From CAVQRC01 sp963715045 (GTDB lineage Bacteria; Planctomycetota; Planctomycetia; Pirellulales; Lacipirellulaceae), in the NCBI GenBank assembly GCA_963715045.1, contig CAVQRC010000009.1, positions 310,001 to 374,000 on the forward strand: a stretch of 64,000 nucleotides of DNA. The letters run 5' to 3'. The translations under genes and the position numbers were made by a program. How positions within the stretch are numbered: position 1 is the stretch's first letter; each line of letters opens with the position of its first letter. Shown here piece after piece: positions 18,303 through 28,700 of this stretch. The notes under the pieces were generated by a model. That model worked only from the letters and a program-made list of their open reading frames with translations, did no database searches and was not told the DNA's origin.

Positions 18303-18611
18303 GGTCTCTCTCCGGGGGGGGCCACACACGCCGGTGGTGGCTCGAAGTTTGTGACTGCGTTGTTATGACAGTGATCTCTGGCAGTTCCCCGCCCATCCGG
18401 CGTCCCGCCAGCAGGACCCTGAGATCCTACCAATTGCTCCGAGGAAAATCGCCGTCGGAGATCGGTGGGAACGAGAATCGGTGATCGCTCAAGCCATTTT
18501 GTTCGCTTGCGTAGCCCTGCCGCAACGCGGCGGATACACTGCCGCTGAGGGACTCAACGCCCTGGACGATCTCCGGTCGGCATCTTCATCCTCAACGAAC
18601 TGCTCTGGCGT
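18303..18611. other. divergent intergenic region
   Basis: About 310 bases between the divergently oriented oxidoreductase and PVC-type dehydrogenase genes. Apart from the hairpin at 18319-18347 I see no gene or convincing promoter, though both promoters should lie here. Confidence 0.5.
18319..18347 (+). repeat. 29-nt hairpin repeat, copy 2
   Basis: Similar to 14937-14965. It lies 17 bases upstream of the start codon of the minus-strand oxidoreductase, so here it would fall in the 5' leader, unlike copy 1 which follows a gene. Confidence 0.45.
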
Positions 18612-21600
18612 ATGACCCGTGCCCTAGGTTTTTCACCGCTGAAGATCCTCATCCTGGCGGCATCCACCCTCCCGTCTGCAGCATCCGAACATGGCCTGGC
18701 TCCCGACCAGGCCGTTGAACAGCTTCGCGTCGCGGAAGGATTGCGAGTGGAGCTGTTCGCCGCCGAGCCGCTCGTCCGCCAGCCGGTGACGATGACCGTC
18801 GATCGGCAGGGGCGAGTGTGGGTGATTCAATACCTCCAATACCCCGAGCCGGCCGGGCTGAAGAAAGTTCGCGGCGATCGGTACGACCGGATTCGATACG
18901 ACCGCACCCCCGAGCCGCCGCCGCGAGGTCCTCGCGGCGCGGACTGCGTGACCATTCTCAGCGACACCGACGGCGACGGCCGCGCCGACACGGCCCGCGA
19001 CTTTGTCGAAGGGCTCAACCTGGCGTCCGGTCTCGCGCTGGGCCATGGCGGGGTATGGGTCCTCCAATCGCCCTACCTGCTGTTTTATCCGGACGCCGAC
19101 GAGGACGACGTACCCGACGGCGATCCCGAAGTACGGCTCGTAGGCTTCGGACTGGACGATGCTCATTCCGTCGCGAACTCGCTCCAGTGGGGCCCGGACG
19201 GTTGGCTCTATGGGGTGCACGGGAGCACCGTGAATGCCAACGTTCGGGGCATCAAGTTCCAACAGGGGATCTGGCGGTACGATCCGGCCAGCGACCGCTT
19301 CGAGTTGTTCGCCGAGGGTGGCGGCAATACCTACGGACTCGATTTCGATGCACGAGGACAGGCCATCGCCGGTACCAACTGGGGACTGCCCGGTCTCCAC
19401 CAGCGACAGGGCAGCTACCACGTCAAGAACTTTGGAAAGCACGGTGCCCTGCACAACCCGTATGCATTCGGTTACTTCGAACACATGACCCACCACGGTA
19501 CGTCGATCGGCAAGCTGAGTGTGGGTGGTGTTTTCTATCGAGCGCAAGGCTGGCCCGAGAGGTTTCACGGCCAGTACATCACGGCCAACCCGCTCAATCA
19601 CGCCGTCTATTCGATCGAAGTACGGCCGCAGGGCTCGACGTTCGCGACGTACTTTCGCGAACCCGTGCTGTGGAGCGACGACCCGTGGTTCCAACCGGTC
19701 GATCTCGCATTGGCGCCCGACGGATCGTTGCTCGTGGCCGACTGGTACGACGGCAACATCAACTACCAGGTGACCTACCGCAATCGCGACAATTTTGATC
19801 CCGAGCGGGGGCGAATCTATCGGATTACCGCTGATTCGGACGCCGGACCGCCGCGGCCGGTCGACGTGCAGGCGATGACCAACCACGAGCTCACCGCACA
19901 ACTCCAGCATCCCAACGGCTGGCACGTCCGCGCGGCGCGACTCACGCTCGCCGAACGGCGTCCGGTCGAGTTCGCAACCGAACTCTTCGAGCGGGCGTTG
20001 ACATCGGACGATGAGCACAAGGCGTTGCAGGCGTTGTGGGCGCTGCACGTCGTGGGCGGACTCTCCGACGAGCGGGCTGTGGCCTGTCTGGCAAGTCGTC
20101 ACGCCGACGTTCGCGCGTGGACGATCCGCCTGCTCGGCGACAACGGATCTCTTGCCATAGAACTCTCCGACCGGCTGGTGTCGCTGGCCGGGACCGATCC
20201 AAGTATCGAAGTGCGGGCGCAACTCGCCTGTACGGCTCGGCGACTCGACAGCCAGACCGGTTTGGCGATCGTAGCGGAGCTCTGGCAGCACGATGAAGAT
20301 GCCGGCGACGATCACCTTCCGCTGCTGTTGTGGTGGGCCGTCGAATCGTGCGTCGGGCAAGACCGCGAGGCCATCTTCTTACGTCTTGCCGATCCGCAGG
20401 TGTGGCAACGAACACTGCTGGCCGAGACGATTCTTCCTCGCCTGGCCCGCCGGTTCGCGGCCGAAGGCCGGCCTGCCGGGTTTGAAGCGGGTGCCCGGCT
20501 GTTGAGGCTCGCGCCACGCCCCGACGACGTCGAGCGGATCGTGGCCGCGATGGACACCCAATTGCAAGGCCTGTCCTCACAGACCATGCCAGTTGAGCTG
20601 GAGCAACCACTGGCCAAACTCTGGCAACAAGGGGATCCATCACCCCGCTTGGTTGCGTTTGCGTTGCGGATGGGAAGTGAAGCAGCCTGGGCGTTGGCAA
20701 GCCGGCGGATCCTTGCCGCCGACGCGCCGGCCGCCGAACGGGTGGCACTCGTGGCGGCAATGGCAGAGACGGGTCGAGCCGCCGCCGTCGAGCCGCTCCT
20801 GCAAACGCTCCGCGAAGCAACGGTCGAGTCGGTCCGCTCGTCGACTCTCGCCGCGCTGCCGCGGTTCGACGATGCGTCGATCCCGCAGACGATTCTCGAG
20901 ATCTACCCCGATCTGTCTCCGACGCTTCAGGCCGACGCGCGGCGGGCGCTCTGCCATCGCGTGGCGTGGGGTAGGTCGCTCGTCGCGGCGGTCTCCGGCG
21001 GGATCGTGGCAGCCGCCGACGTGACCTACGACGAATTGCGGCAGTTGCTGCAACATCAGGATGCTGAACTCACTTCACGCGTAGAGCGGCAGTGGGGCCG
21101 GATCCGGCTCGCGACGCCGCAAGAGAAGCAGCAGCAGATGCAGGAACTCGCGTCGCTGCTGGCGGCAGCCCCGGGAGATGCCGCCCGAGGTAAGCCGCTG
21201 TTCACGCAACATTGCGGTACGTGCCACCGCCTGCATGGCGAAGGAAACCGGATCGGTCCCGAACTCACGCCCTATCCGCGACACGATCGCTCGTACCTGA
21301 TTCTGCACACGGTCGATCCGTCGGCCGTGATTCGACCGGAGTATCAGGCCGTCACCGCCGTGATGGCCGACGGCCGCGTAGTGACGGGCCTGATTGCCGA
21401 GACCACTCCCCAGACCATGACACTGCTCGATGCAAACAACCAGCGAACGATCCTCGACCGGACCCAGATCGAAGAACTTCAGGACCTGCCCCAGTCGCTG
21501 ATGCCCGAAAAACTGTTCGCCCCGCTCAGCCCGAACGAGATTCAAGATCTGTTCGCGTATGTACAGTCCCAGCCCTCCCCGCGGCCACCGGCCAAGACAT

Positions 21601-21629
21601 CCGCGGACGCGGGCGCCGCCGCGCCGTAA
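18612..21629 (+). CDS. PVC-type haem-binding dehydrogenase (six-bladed propeller, HEAT region, cytochrome c)
   Basis: 1,005 residues, intact. After a signal peptide (ILILAASTLPSAASE) comes the family's AVEQLRVAEGLRVELFAAEP block and a propeller domain to about residue 420 with LSDTDGDGRADTARDFVEGL, LQWGPDGWLYGVHG and LALAPDGSLLVADWYDG. Residues about 430-830 form alpha-helical HEAT-like repeats. The C-terminal cytochrome c domain has CGTCH (Cys868, Cys871, His872) and later GYPRHDRSY-like and MPEKLFAPL text with methionines that could ligate haem. The family is predicted to oxidise sugars or alcohols in the periplasm and pass electrons to haem. The palindromic element copy B follows its stop at once. 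Confidence 0.95.
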   Translation: MTRALGFSPLKILILAASTLPSAASEHGLAPDQAVEQLRVAEGLRVELFAAEPLVRQPVTMTVDRQGRVWVIQYLQYPEPAGLKKVRGDRYDRIRYDRTPEPPPRGPRGADCVTILSDTDGDGRADTARDFVEGLNLASGLALGHGGVWVLQSPYLLFYPDADEDDVPDGDPEVRLVGFGLDDAHSVANSLQWGPDGWLYGVHGSTVNANVRGIKFQQGIWRYDPASDRFELFAEGGGNTYGLDFDARGQAIAGTNWGLPGLHQRQGSYHVKNFGKHGALHNPYAFGYFEHMTHHGTSIGKLSVGGVFYRAQGWPERFHGQYITANPLNHAVYSIEVRPQGSTFATYFREPVLWSDDPWFQPVDLALAPDGSLLVADWYDGNINYQVTYRNRDNFDPERGRIYRITADSDAGPPRPVDVQAMTNHELTAQLQHPNGWHVRAARLTLAERRPVEFATELFERALTSDDEHKALQALWALHVVGGLSDERAVACLASRHADVRAWTIRLLGDNGSLAIELSDRLVSLAGTDPSIEVRAQLACTARRLDSQTGLAIVAELWQHDEDAGDDHLPLLLWWAVESCVGQDREAIFLRLADPQVWQRTLLAETILPRLARRFAAEGRPAGFEAGARLLRLAPRPDDVERIVAAMDTQLQGLSSQTMPVELEQPLAKLWQQGDPSPRLVAFALRMGSEAAWALASRRILAADAPAAERVALVAAMAETGRAAAVEPLLQTLREATVESVRSSTLAALPRFDDASIPQTILEIYPDLSPTLQADARRALCHRVAWGRSLVAAVSGGIVAAADVTYDELRQLLQHQDAELTSRVERQWGRIRLATPQEKQQQMQELASLLAAAPGDAARGKPLFTQHCGTCHRLHGEGNRIGPELTPYPRHDRSYLILHTVDPSAVIRPEYQAVTAVMADGRVVTGLIAETTPQTMTLLDANNQRTILDRTQIEELQDLPQSLMPEKLFAPLSPNEIQDLFAYVQSQPSPRPPAKTSADAGAAAP

Positions 21630-21638
21630 CCAACTTGG

Positions 21639-21716
21639 AGCCGATCCCAAAATCACAGTGAATGTGTCCCATGGCCGGGGAATGCGGCTCCTGAAAACCA
21701 ATTTCGGGATCGGCTA
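21639..21716 (-). repeat. 75-bp palindromic element, copy B
   Basis: Inverted relative to copies A and C. Read on the minus strand it goes AGCCGATCCC, CCCCGGCCATGGGACACA, TTCACTGTGATTTTGGGAT, CGGCT, with perfectly complementary ends AGCCGATCCC and GGGATCGGCT. It begins about 10 bases after the stop of the PVC-type dehydrogenase. Confidence 0.85.
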
Positions 21717-21746
21717 TTGTTTTCAAGACTGCTGCACAAACGAGCG

Positions 21747-22217
21747 ATGAGATTTCGCCTTTCTTCACTCTTGTCCGGCGTGGTCGTGGTGTCCGGTGGA
21801 TGTGCATACTATTCCGTGGCGACCCGAAGTCCTGACGAAGTGCTGTACATTGCTTGGGTGACACTTGGAATCGCCGTCGTGTTGTTAAGTGCAGTCGCCT
21901 GGGTCGTTGCGGTGTCTCTAAGTCTGACGGGTTGCGTTCGATTCGGAGGGTCTCACTGGCTGTTAACCTTTGTCTTGTGTGTCGCCGCGGTTGCTCTTGG
22001 AGGTGTACTCCTTTCTCCCATGCCGCCGAGTTCCAACGCCCTGCCGGGCGGCTATGAAATCGTCGTATGCGAATTCACACAACCGCGCGATTTTCCGCAG
22101 GCCAGGTATGAGTCTGGTTGTGCCGCCACATATCGTGAAGTGGAAAGTAGTCGATGGGGATGTCATCGGAGAAATGAAAACAGGCCGGTGTTTTTGTCTC
22201 GAAACCGAGACAGGTGA
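21747..22217 (+). CDS. small membrane protein of unknown function
   Basis: 156 residues from ATG 21747 (MRFRLSSLLSGVVVVSGGC). The N-terminus could be a lipoprotein-like or ordinary signal; two further hydrophobic segments follow (IAWVTLGIAVVLLSAVAWVV and LLTFVLCVAAVALGGVLL), so it is probably a membrane protein with a short C-terminal tail. The last 35 residues look non-native, and the frame of the next small gene looks more coding there, so a frameshift near 22100 is possible. I do not recognise a family. Confidence 0.5.
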   Translation: MRFRLSSLLSGVVVVSGGCAYYSVATRSPDEVLYIAWVTLGIAVVLLSAVAWVVAVSLSLTGCVRFGGSHWLLTFVLCVAAVALGGVLLSPMPPSSNALPGGYEIVVCEFTQPRDFPQARYESGCAATYREVESSRWGCHRRNENRPVFLSRNRDR

Positions 22218-22314
22218 TTTGCGGTGGTTTTCAGATCACTCGCGGTTGGATGAATTCCTATCCGACACAAAACGAAGAGGCACGATTCACCGACCAGCTC
22301 CGCCCGTCGATTGA
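22108..22314 (+). CDS. small hypothetical protein overlapping the previous gene, or its frameshifted C-terminus
   Basis: 68 residues from ATG 22108, reading MSLVVPPHIVKWKVVDGDVI, GRCFCLETETGDLRW and HSRLDEFLSDTKRRG. Its composition looks like real protein, but it overlaps the preceding frame by 110 bases with only a weak ribosome-binding site. It may therefore be the true C-terminus of the preceding membrane protein after a one-base shift. No family is recognised. Confidence 0.4.
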   Translation: MSLVVPPHIVKWKVVDGDVIGEMKTGRCFCLETETGDLRWFSDHSRLDEFLSDTKRRGTIHRPAPPVD

Positions 22315-22395
22315 GAGCCAGCGGAGACGAGGCTAGAATCTGATCCACGACGCTTCGCAGGTCCGCGACCTATGGTTTCACCCCAGAGATGAACA

Positions 22396-23385
22396 ATGCG
22401 ATTCATTCCCAAGTTGCTGGTAGCCATCATCGTGCTTACCCCGCTGTCCGCGCGGGCTGCCGACTCGAACGCCACCGTATTTACAGACCCTCAGGAGGCG
22501 GGCTTCGATTTTGCCGCGCAGGGTGAATATGCCGGCGAGTTGCAGATGGATGACGGGCCGCAGAAGTTCGGTGCCCAGGTGATCGCCCTGGGAGACGGCA
22601 AGTTTCGCATCGTCGGCTATCCCGGCGGTCTTCCGGGGGCGGGCTGGTCGCGGGAGGACCAGAAATACCCCATCGCCGGTGAACGGCAGGGCGACGCGGT
22701 CGTGTTCACCGCCGAGGACGAACCGATCCGGGTGGTTCTCGAGTCCGGCATCGTGAAAGTCTTCAGCGAGGGCTTCGAGCTGGGGCAAATGAAGAAGGTC
22801 GCGCGGAAGAGCCCCACGCTGGGAGCCAAGCCACCGCAAGATGCGGTCGTGCTGTTCGACGGCAGCGGGACCGACGCCTGGGACAACGGCACGCTTACGC
22901 AGGACAAATACCTGGCTGCGACGGGCGTCTCCACGAAACAGAAGTTCGACGACCATCACCTGCACATCGAGTTCCGGACCCCGTTCATGCCGACAGCGAC
23001 CGGCCAGGGGCGGGGTAACAGCGGGGTCTACGTGCAGAGCCGATACGAGGTGCAGGTGCTCGACTCGTTCGGTCTCGAGGGGGAGAACAACGAGTGTGGC
23101 GGGATCTACTCGATCGCCGAACCCGACGTCAACATGTGCTTGCCACCGCTTACGTGGCAGACCTACGACATCGATTTCACAGCAGCCCGCTACAACGAAG
23201 ACGGCGAAAAGGTGAAGAACGCCCGCGCCACGATCAAGCACAACGGCGTCGTGATTCACGACGACCTCGAACTCACGCACGGAACGCCGGGCCGCCACCC
23301 AGAGGAGCCCGGTCCCGATGCCCTGTTTCTGCAGCATCACGGCAACCCGGTCGTATTCCGCAATATCTGGGTCGTGCCGCAATAG
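22396..23385 (+). CDS. DUF1080 family protein (3-keto-disaccharide hydrolase-like)
   Basis: 329 residues with a signal peptide (LLVAIIVLTPLSARA). The C-terminal two thirds are a concanavalin-like DUF1080 domain: DAVVLFDGSGTDAWDNG at its start, FDDHHLHIEFRTPFMP, GRGNSGVYVQSRYEVQVLDS in the middle and VFRNIWVVP at the end. The first 150 residues form a separate DGPQKFGAQVIALGDGKF domain often found in longer family members. The family acts on sugars in the periplasm and often neighbours Gfo/Idh oxidoreductases, as here. The frame is intact and ends four bases before the giant minus-strand gene. Confidence 0.93.
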   Translation: MRFIPKLLVAIIVLTPLSARAADSNATVFTDPQEAGFDFAAQGEYAGELQMDDGPQKFGAQVIALGDGKFRIVGYPGGLPGAGWSREDQKYPIAGERQGDAVVFTAEDEPIRVVLESGIVKVFSEGFELGQMKKVARKSPTLGAKPPQDAVVLFDGSGTDAWDNGTLTQDKYLAATGVSTKQKFDDHHLHIEFRTPFMPTATGQGRGNSGVYVQSRYEVQVLDSFGLEGENNECGGIYSIAEPDVNMCLPPLTWQTYDIDFTAARYNEDGEKVKNARATIKHNGVVIHDDLELTHGTPGRHPEEPGPDALFLQHHGNPVVFRNIWVVPQ

Positions 23386-23388
23386 CAC

Positions 23389-25790
23389 TTAGCTGGTGCG
23401 ATCCAGGTCTTTTGGGAAAAGGCTTTCGAGGGCGAGGTCCAGCTCGGTTTGGATCACCCGTTCGAGAGGAGAATGCAGCGGATGCGGGTCCAGTGCGGTA
23501 GTACCGCGTATTAGCCTCCGTGCCACTCCATCGACGACTGGATCGACCATCGCGATTGCACCCCTAAACGCATGCGCGCGACCCTCTCTGAGGCCGAATT
23601 GCGGTGACCGGGCGCTGAATTGTGACAACACGGCATCGACCGCTCGATCGTGTGCATCGTGTCCGCCGAGTTGCCATGCCGCCGTGGCTGCCTGGCCAGC
23701 CGATCCACTGCCGAAGTTGAGTTGCCAGATGAGGAAATCCTGACCGTCTACATCGCCGTCCAGGTCGGCGTCGCCCTGTGAGAAGGTCGCGCCGCTCATC
23801 GTGCCGAAATTGAGTTGCCAGATGAGGAAATCCTGGCCGTCGACGTCCCCGTCCCCATCGAAACTGGCTGGCGTAAGACGGGCGGCGAACGTGCGAACAT
23901 AGTCGCCTCCCTCCACGGAGTCGCCATCTCCATCGAGCAGAAGGCCCGCCAGATCGTGAACTCCTGAATTCGTCCCGACGTTGCTCTTCACCGTGAGCTG
24001 AAAAATGCCAGCCGGTAACGGACCCACGACATCGATCGCGACGGTCGTCGTACCCGCCACATAGGATGGCAGCAAATCGATCAGGGCGTCGTCGCCGGTT
24101 CCGAGCCGTTCATCGGATCCGGCCCAACGGAGTTCGTAGTTCGACGATGCCACGGCGTCGATGACATTGATCGCTTCGTTGAAGGAAATTGTCAGAGAGC
24201 CTGGCCATGATGGCAGGAACTGTCCGCCATCAATTTCTGCAGGATGCGTACCGAGGATCGTTGGCGGTGTGGTGTCCAGGCTGGACCCAGCGAATTCGTA
24301 AGCCCCGAGATCCGCCAGTCCCGGTTGCAGCACGAATGCTATGGAAGCGGCGTCCGTCAGTGTTGAACTACCGCTCGTGGATGCCAGGACGTAGTGCTGT
24401 CCGTCACCTCGAGAGATCCCGATCGTCGGCGAGAGATTCGTATTGCCCGACCCGTAGTGGAATTCGATCCGGCCCGATTCCAGGAGCGTGACGGCTGCAT
24501 TCACGTCGCTGCCGTCGGCCTGGTTGGTCGCATCCCAGCGGATCGTCAGCTGACCTGCGAGCGAATCGTCGACATAGACGTCTTTTGCGGCCCACGTGCT
24601 CAGGTCGTCCCACAGGGGGGCGATGCGGGCCACATGGGTGAGCTTCTCGACACTGTTGGACGGGTCATAGATTTCCGCCGTCCCACCGAACTGCAGGAAC
24701 CCGTTTACGGATACGTAGACGGACGTGTAATCCTGACCGTAGAAATTGAACGAGAAGGCAGGGTCGCGGAGAGTTGCAAAATCAAGCCAGAAGTACGAGT
24801 TTTCGGTATGGAAATTCCTCGCTGTGCCCGTCGCTCCGAAGGAGCTCACCGTCAGATCGTCTTCGAAGTAGTCATCCGATCCCTGGTTTGGCGTCCCGGG
24901 ATCGTCGACCCGGATCATTCCCGAGAGATCAATCACAGCAGCGGCCCAGCTGTCGGCCCGGTCGATGGCCGGCGATCCTGCTGCGAGTTGGAAGTTGTCG
25001 TCCGACCCGCCATCGAGGCCCTCGCCCGACGCGTCGAACCCGAACACATTGTCGGCCCCGTTGGGATCGACGAACCGAGGCATCCCTTCCAGCGAGTAGG
25101 CCCCGCCCCCGGTTGCCGCTTGCCATTCGAGGAGCGAATCATGGGTCGTGTCACCGACCAGGCCGTAATGGGCATTCGGATCCGCGCCTTGGTGGACCAG
25201 GTTGTAATCGCTGTCGAATCCCTGGAGGCTGTCTTCGGAGACGGCGATGGCGTATCCGGATTCGACCCACAGGATGTTGTTGCGGAGCCGGACATCCACC
25301 GAGCTGCTCTCGACCCGCACGGCGTCGCCGACCTGCTGATAGACGGTGTTGTTGGTGACCGCGGTGCCGGCACCGTGGAGCACGATGCCGTAGTTGGTAT
25401 TGGCGTAGACGAGATTGTTCTCGATCTGTCCGCTACCGCTGGCGGCGTTGATTCCGACGGAGTTGGCGTAGACCTGGTTGCCGCGGGCGTCGCTGTCGTA
25501 TTGGAGCCAGATGCCGATCTGGTTGTCATAGACTCGATTCTCGGTCGGCTGTCCGTAATAGGCGTAGATTCCGTAGTCATTCGCGTAAACGACATTCTGT
25601 CGCACGACGGCGTGGGCGTGGCCGTAGATGCCGATGGCGTTGGCGGCATCGTGTCCGTAGACCGTGTTGCCGACGACATGGACGTTGTAGCGGGCATCGA
25701 TGCCCGTACCGCTGTTGTCGTAGACGGTATTGCCGGTGACGAGGATTGGCTCGGCGACCTGGTAGCCGTCGGCGTAGATGCCGGTGATGT
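23389..25790 (-). CDS. C-terminal segment of the giant surface protein
   Basis: Continuous frame of about 800 codons. It finishes the last beta-helix (NGIVL-type VVYANTNYGIVLHGAG, NNTVYQQVGDAVRVES), then reads AGSPAIDRADSWAAAVIDLS, a beta-sandwich with FYGQDYTSVYVSVNGFLQFG, an Ig-like segment TPPTILGTHPAEIDGG, and two dockerin-like loops (23720-23866). The last 95 residues are a non-repetitive tail ending LALESLFPKDLDRTS. Such tails are common in planctomycetal LEPRxLL proteins. The sequence here is unlike the tandem units, so it marks where the repeat array stops. Confidence 0.8.
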
Positions 25791-28700
25791 TGGCAGTAGA
25801 CGTTGTTGCCGCTGACGGTGGCGGCGGAGGCCCTGTAGATGTAGATCCCCTTGCTGGAGGAGGCGGTGTGGTCGTGGACCGTGTTGTCGAGGATGGCGGC
25901 TTCGTCATTGCCGGCTTCGAGGTAGATGCCGTAGACGTAATTGGCGAAGATCTCGCTGTTCTGGATCGTGACCTGATCGCTGTCGCTGGTACTTCCGGCG
26001 TAGACGCCGATGGAGCCGCCGGTGATCGCGAGGTGATCGAGCGTAATCTGGTCGGCATCGATGAGCTCGAAGACGTAGCTGCCGTTGGCCGTGTTGGCCC
26101 GATCGAGTATCGGCCTGGAGGCCGGGCGTGGTCGGCCCCTGGATCCTCACGCCCGCGTCCTGGGCCGTGAGCACGATGTTCGTCGGCAGCGTGTACTCGC
26201 CCGCGTCGACCAGGATCACGTCGCCCGGATCCAGATCGTAGGCGGCCAGCAGGGCGGCGAGGCTCGCCATCGGCCCGTCGCTCCGCTTGCCCGTGTTGGC
26301 GTTGCTTCCGGTGGTGCTGATGTAGTACGACGTGCCGTCGTTGGCGACCTGGAACAGCTGGTCGGATTCGTCGTCGGGCCGAGAGCCATCGTGGGCGACG
26401 ACCCGGACGCGTCCCTGGTCGGTTTCGACGGGGGCGGTGAAGACGTAGTTGCCGCTTCCAAAGCGATCCATGGCCAGGCCGGTGGCGATCGTGGTGAAGC
26501 TGCTGCCGCCGTCGGCCGACCACTCGAGGTCGACGGTCGGGCTGGCCACTCCGTCGGGATTGGTACTGGTGACTTCCATTCCGGCGAGGATCGCGCCGTA
26601 GTTGGCGGTTTCGTTGACCAGTTCCAGGCGGAGTCCGGTACCGCCGGTGGCGGTGCCGGTCACCGTCAGCGTCGTCGCCTGATAAGGCGCTCCGGTCACG
26701 GCCACGATGTCGAAATCGTTCTGGACGCGTGCGTCGTTGAGGAAGATGTCGAAGATGCGACTGCCGGCGGCGATGTTGGACGGCTCGGCAAAGTGCAGCC
26801 GCAGGTTGTAGGTCCCATCGGCGACGGGTAGCTCGTACATCAACCGATTGCCGAGTCCGCTGGCGTAGTCGTAGGTCTGATAGACGACCTCGGGGGCGGG
26901 ATGGATCACGGCCGAGCGGTCGACGGGATAGGAGAAGGAACCGAAGTAGCCCCGCTCGATGAGAAACGGGTTGGCATCCCATGCGCCGACCGCGCCGCCT
27001 TGGCCGACATTGCTGAGGGCAACGAGTTGCTGGAGGGTGAGTCCGTCCGACCGCCATTGAATGGTGAAGGGTTGTCCGACTTCAAACTTTTCGAGGCCGT
27101 TGGGGGCGAGAATCTGGACGAGTTGCGCGGGGCTGGCTGCGGCCTGGCTGGTGTTGCCGTACCGGCCCAGGTTGACGCGACCGCCGTTGGCTGCCGGCTC
27201 GGCGAGGAGGATGACCCGCGGGTCGCCGGCGTCGATCGCCGGGGACGTGTTCTGGAGTTGGAAATCGTCGTCCAGGCCGTAATCTCCGCCGAGGAGATTG
27301 TCCGGCCCATCGGGATCGACGAACTGTGGGTCGTCGGTTCGGCTGTGCCGATCCTGGCCCAGTTCGTAGAACCAGTCGGCGAGGTTGGTGTACTCGAAAC
27401 CGGCCCAGTCGCCGAGCTTTCCGCTGCCGGTCGTTCGCAACAGGTTGTAATCGCTGTCGAATCCCTGGAGGCTGTCTGCGGCGACGGCGATGGCGTATCC
27501 GGATTCGACCCACAGGATGTTGTTGCGGAGCCGGACATCCACCGAGCCGCTCTCGACCCGCACGGCGTCGCCGACCTGCTGATAGACGGTGTTGTTGGTG
27601 ACCGCGTGTGCCGGCACCGTGGAGCACGATGCCGTAGTTGGTATTGGCGTAGACGAGATTGTTCTCGATCTGGCCGCTACCGCTGGCGGCGTTGATTCCG
27701 ACGGAGTTGGCGTAGACCTGGTTGCCGCGGGCGTCGCTGTCGTATTGGAGCCAGATGCCGATCTGGTTGTCGTAGACTCGATTCTCGGTCGGCTGTCCGT
27801 AATAGGAGTAGATTCCGTAGTCATTCGCGTAAACGACATTCTGTCGCACGACGGCGTGGGCGTGGCCGTAGATGCCGATGGCGTTGGCGGCATCGTGTCC
27901 GTAGACCGTGTTGCCGACGACATGGACGTTGTAGCGGGCATCGATGCCCGTACCGCTGTTGTCGTAGACGGTATTGCCGCTGACGATGATTGGCTCGGCG
28001 ACCTGGTAGCCGTCGGCATAGATGCCGGTGATGTTGGCAGTAGACGGTGTTGCCGCTGACGGTGGCGGCGGAGGCCCCGTAGATGTAGATCCCCTTGCTG
28101 GAGGAATAGGTGTGGTCGTGGACCGTGTTGTCGAGAATCGCGGCTTCGTCATTGCCGGCTTCGAGGTAGATGCCGTAGACGTAATTGGCGAAGATCTCGC
28201 TGTTCTGGATCGTGACCTGATCGCTGTCGCTGGTACTTCCGGCGTAGACGCCGATGGAGCCGCCGGTGATCGCGAGGTGATCGAGCGTAATCTGGTCGGC
28301 ATCGATGAGCTCGAAGACGTAGCTGCCGTTGGCCGTGTTGGCCCGATCGAGGACGGCCTGGAGGCCGGGCGTGGTCGGCCCCTGGATCCTCACGCCCGCG
28401 TCCTCGGCCGTGAGCACGATGTTCGTCGGCAGCGTGTACTCGCCCGCGTCGACCAGGATCACGTCGCCCGGATCCAGATCGTAGGCGGCCAGCAGGGCGG
28501 CGAGGCTCGCCATCGGCCCGTCGCTCCGCTTGCCCGTGTTGGCGTTGCTTCCGGTGGTGCTGATGTAGTACGACGTGCCGTCGTTGGCGACCTGGAACAG
28601 CTGGTCGGATTCGTCGTCGGGCCGAGAGCCATCGTGGGCGACGACCCGGACGCGTCCCTGGTCGGTTTCGACGGGGGCGGTGAAGACGTAGTTGCCGCTT

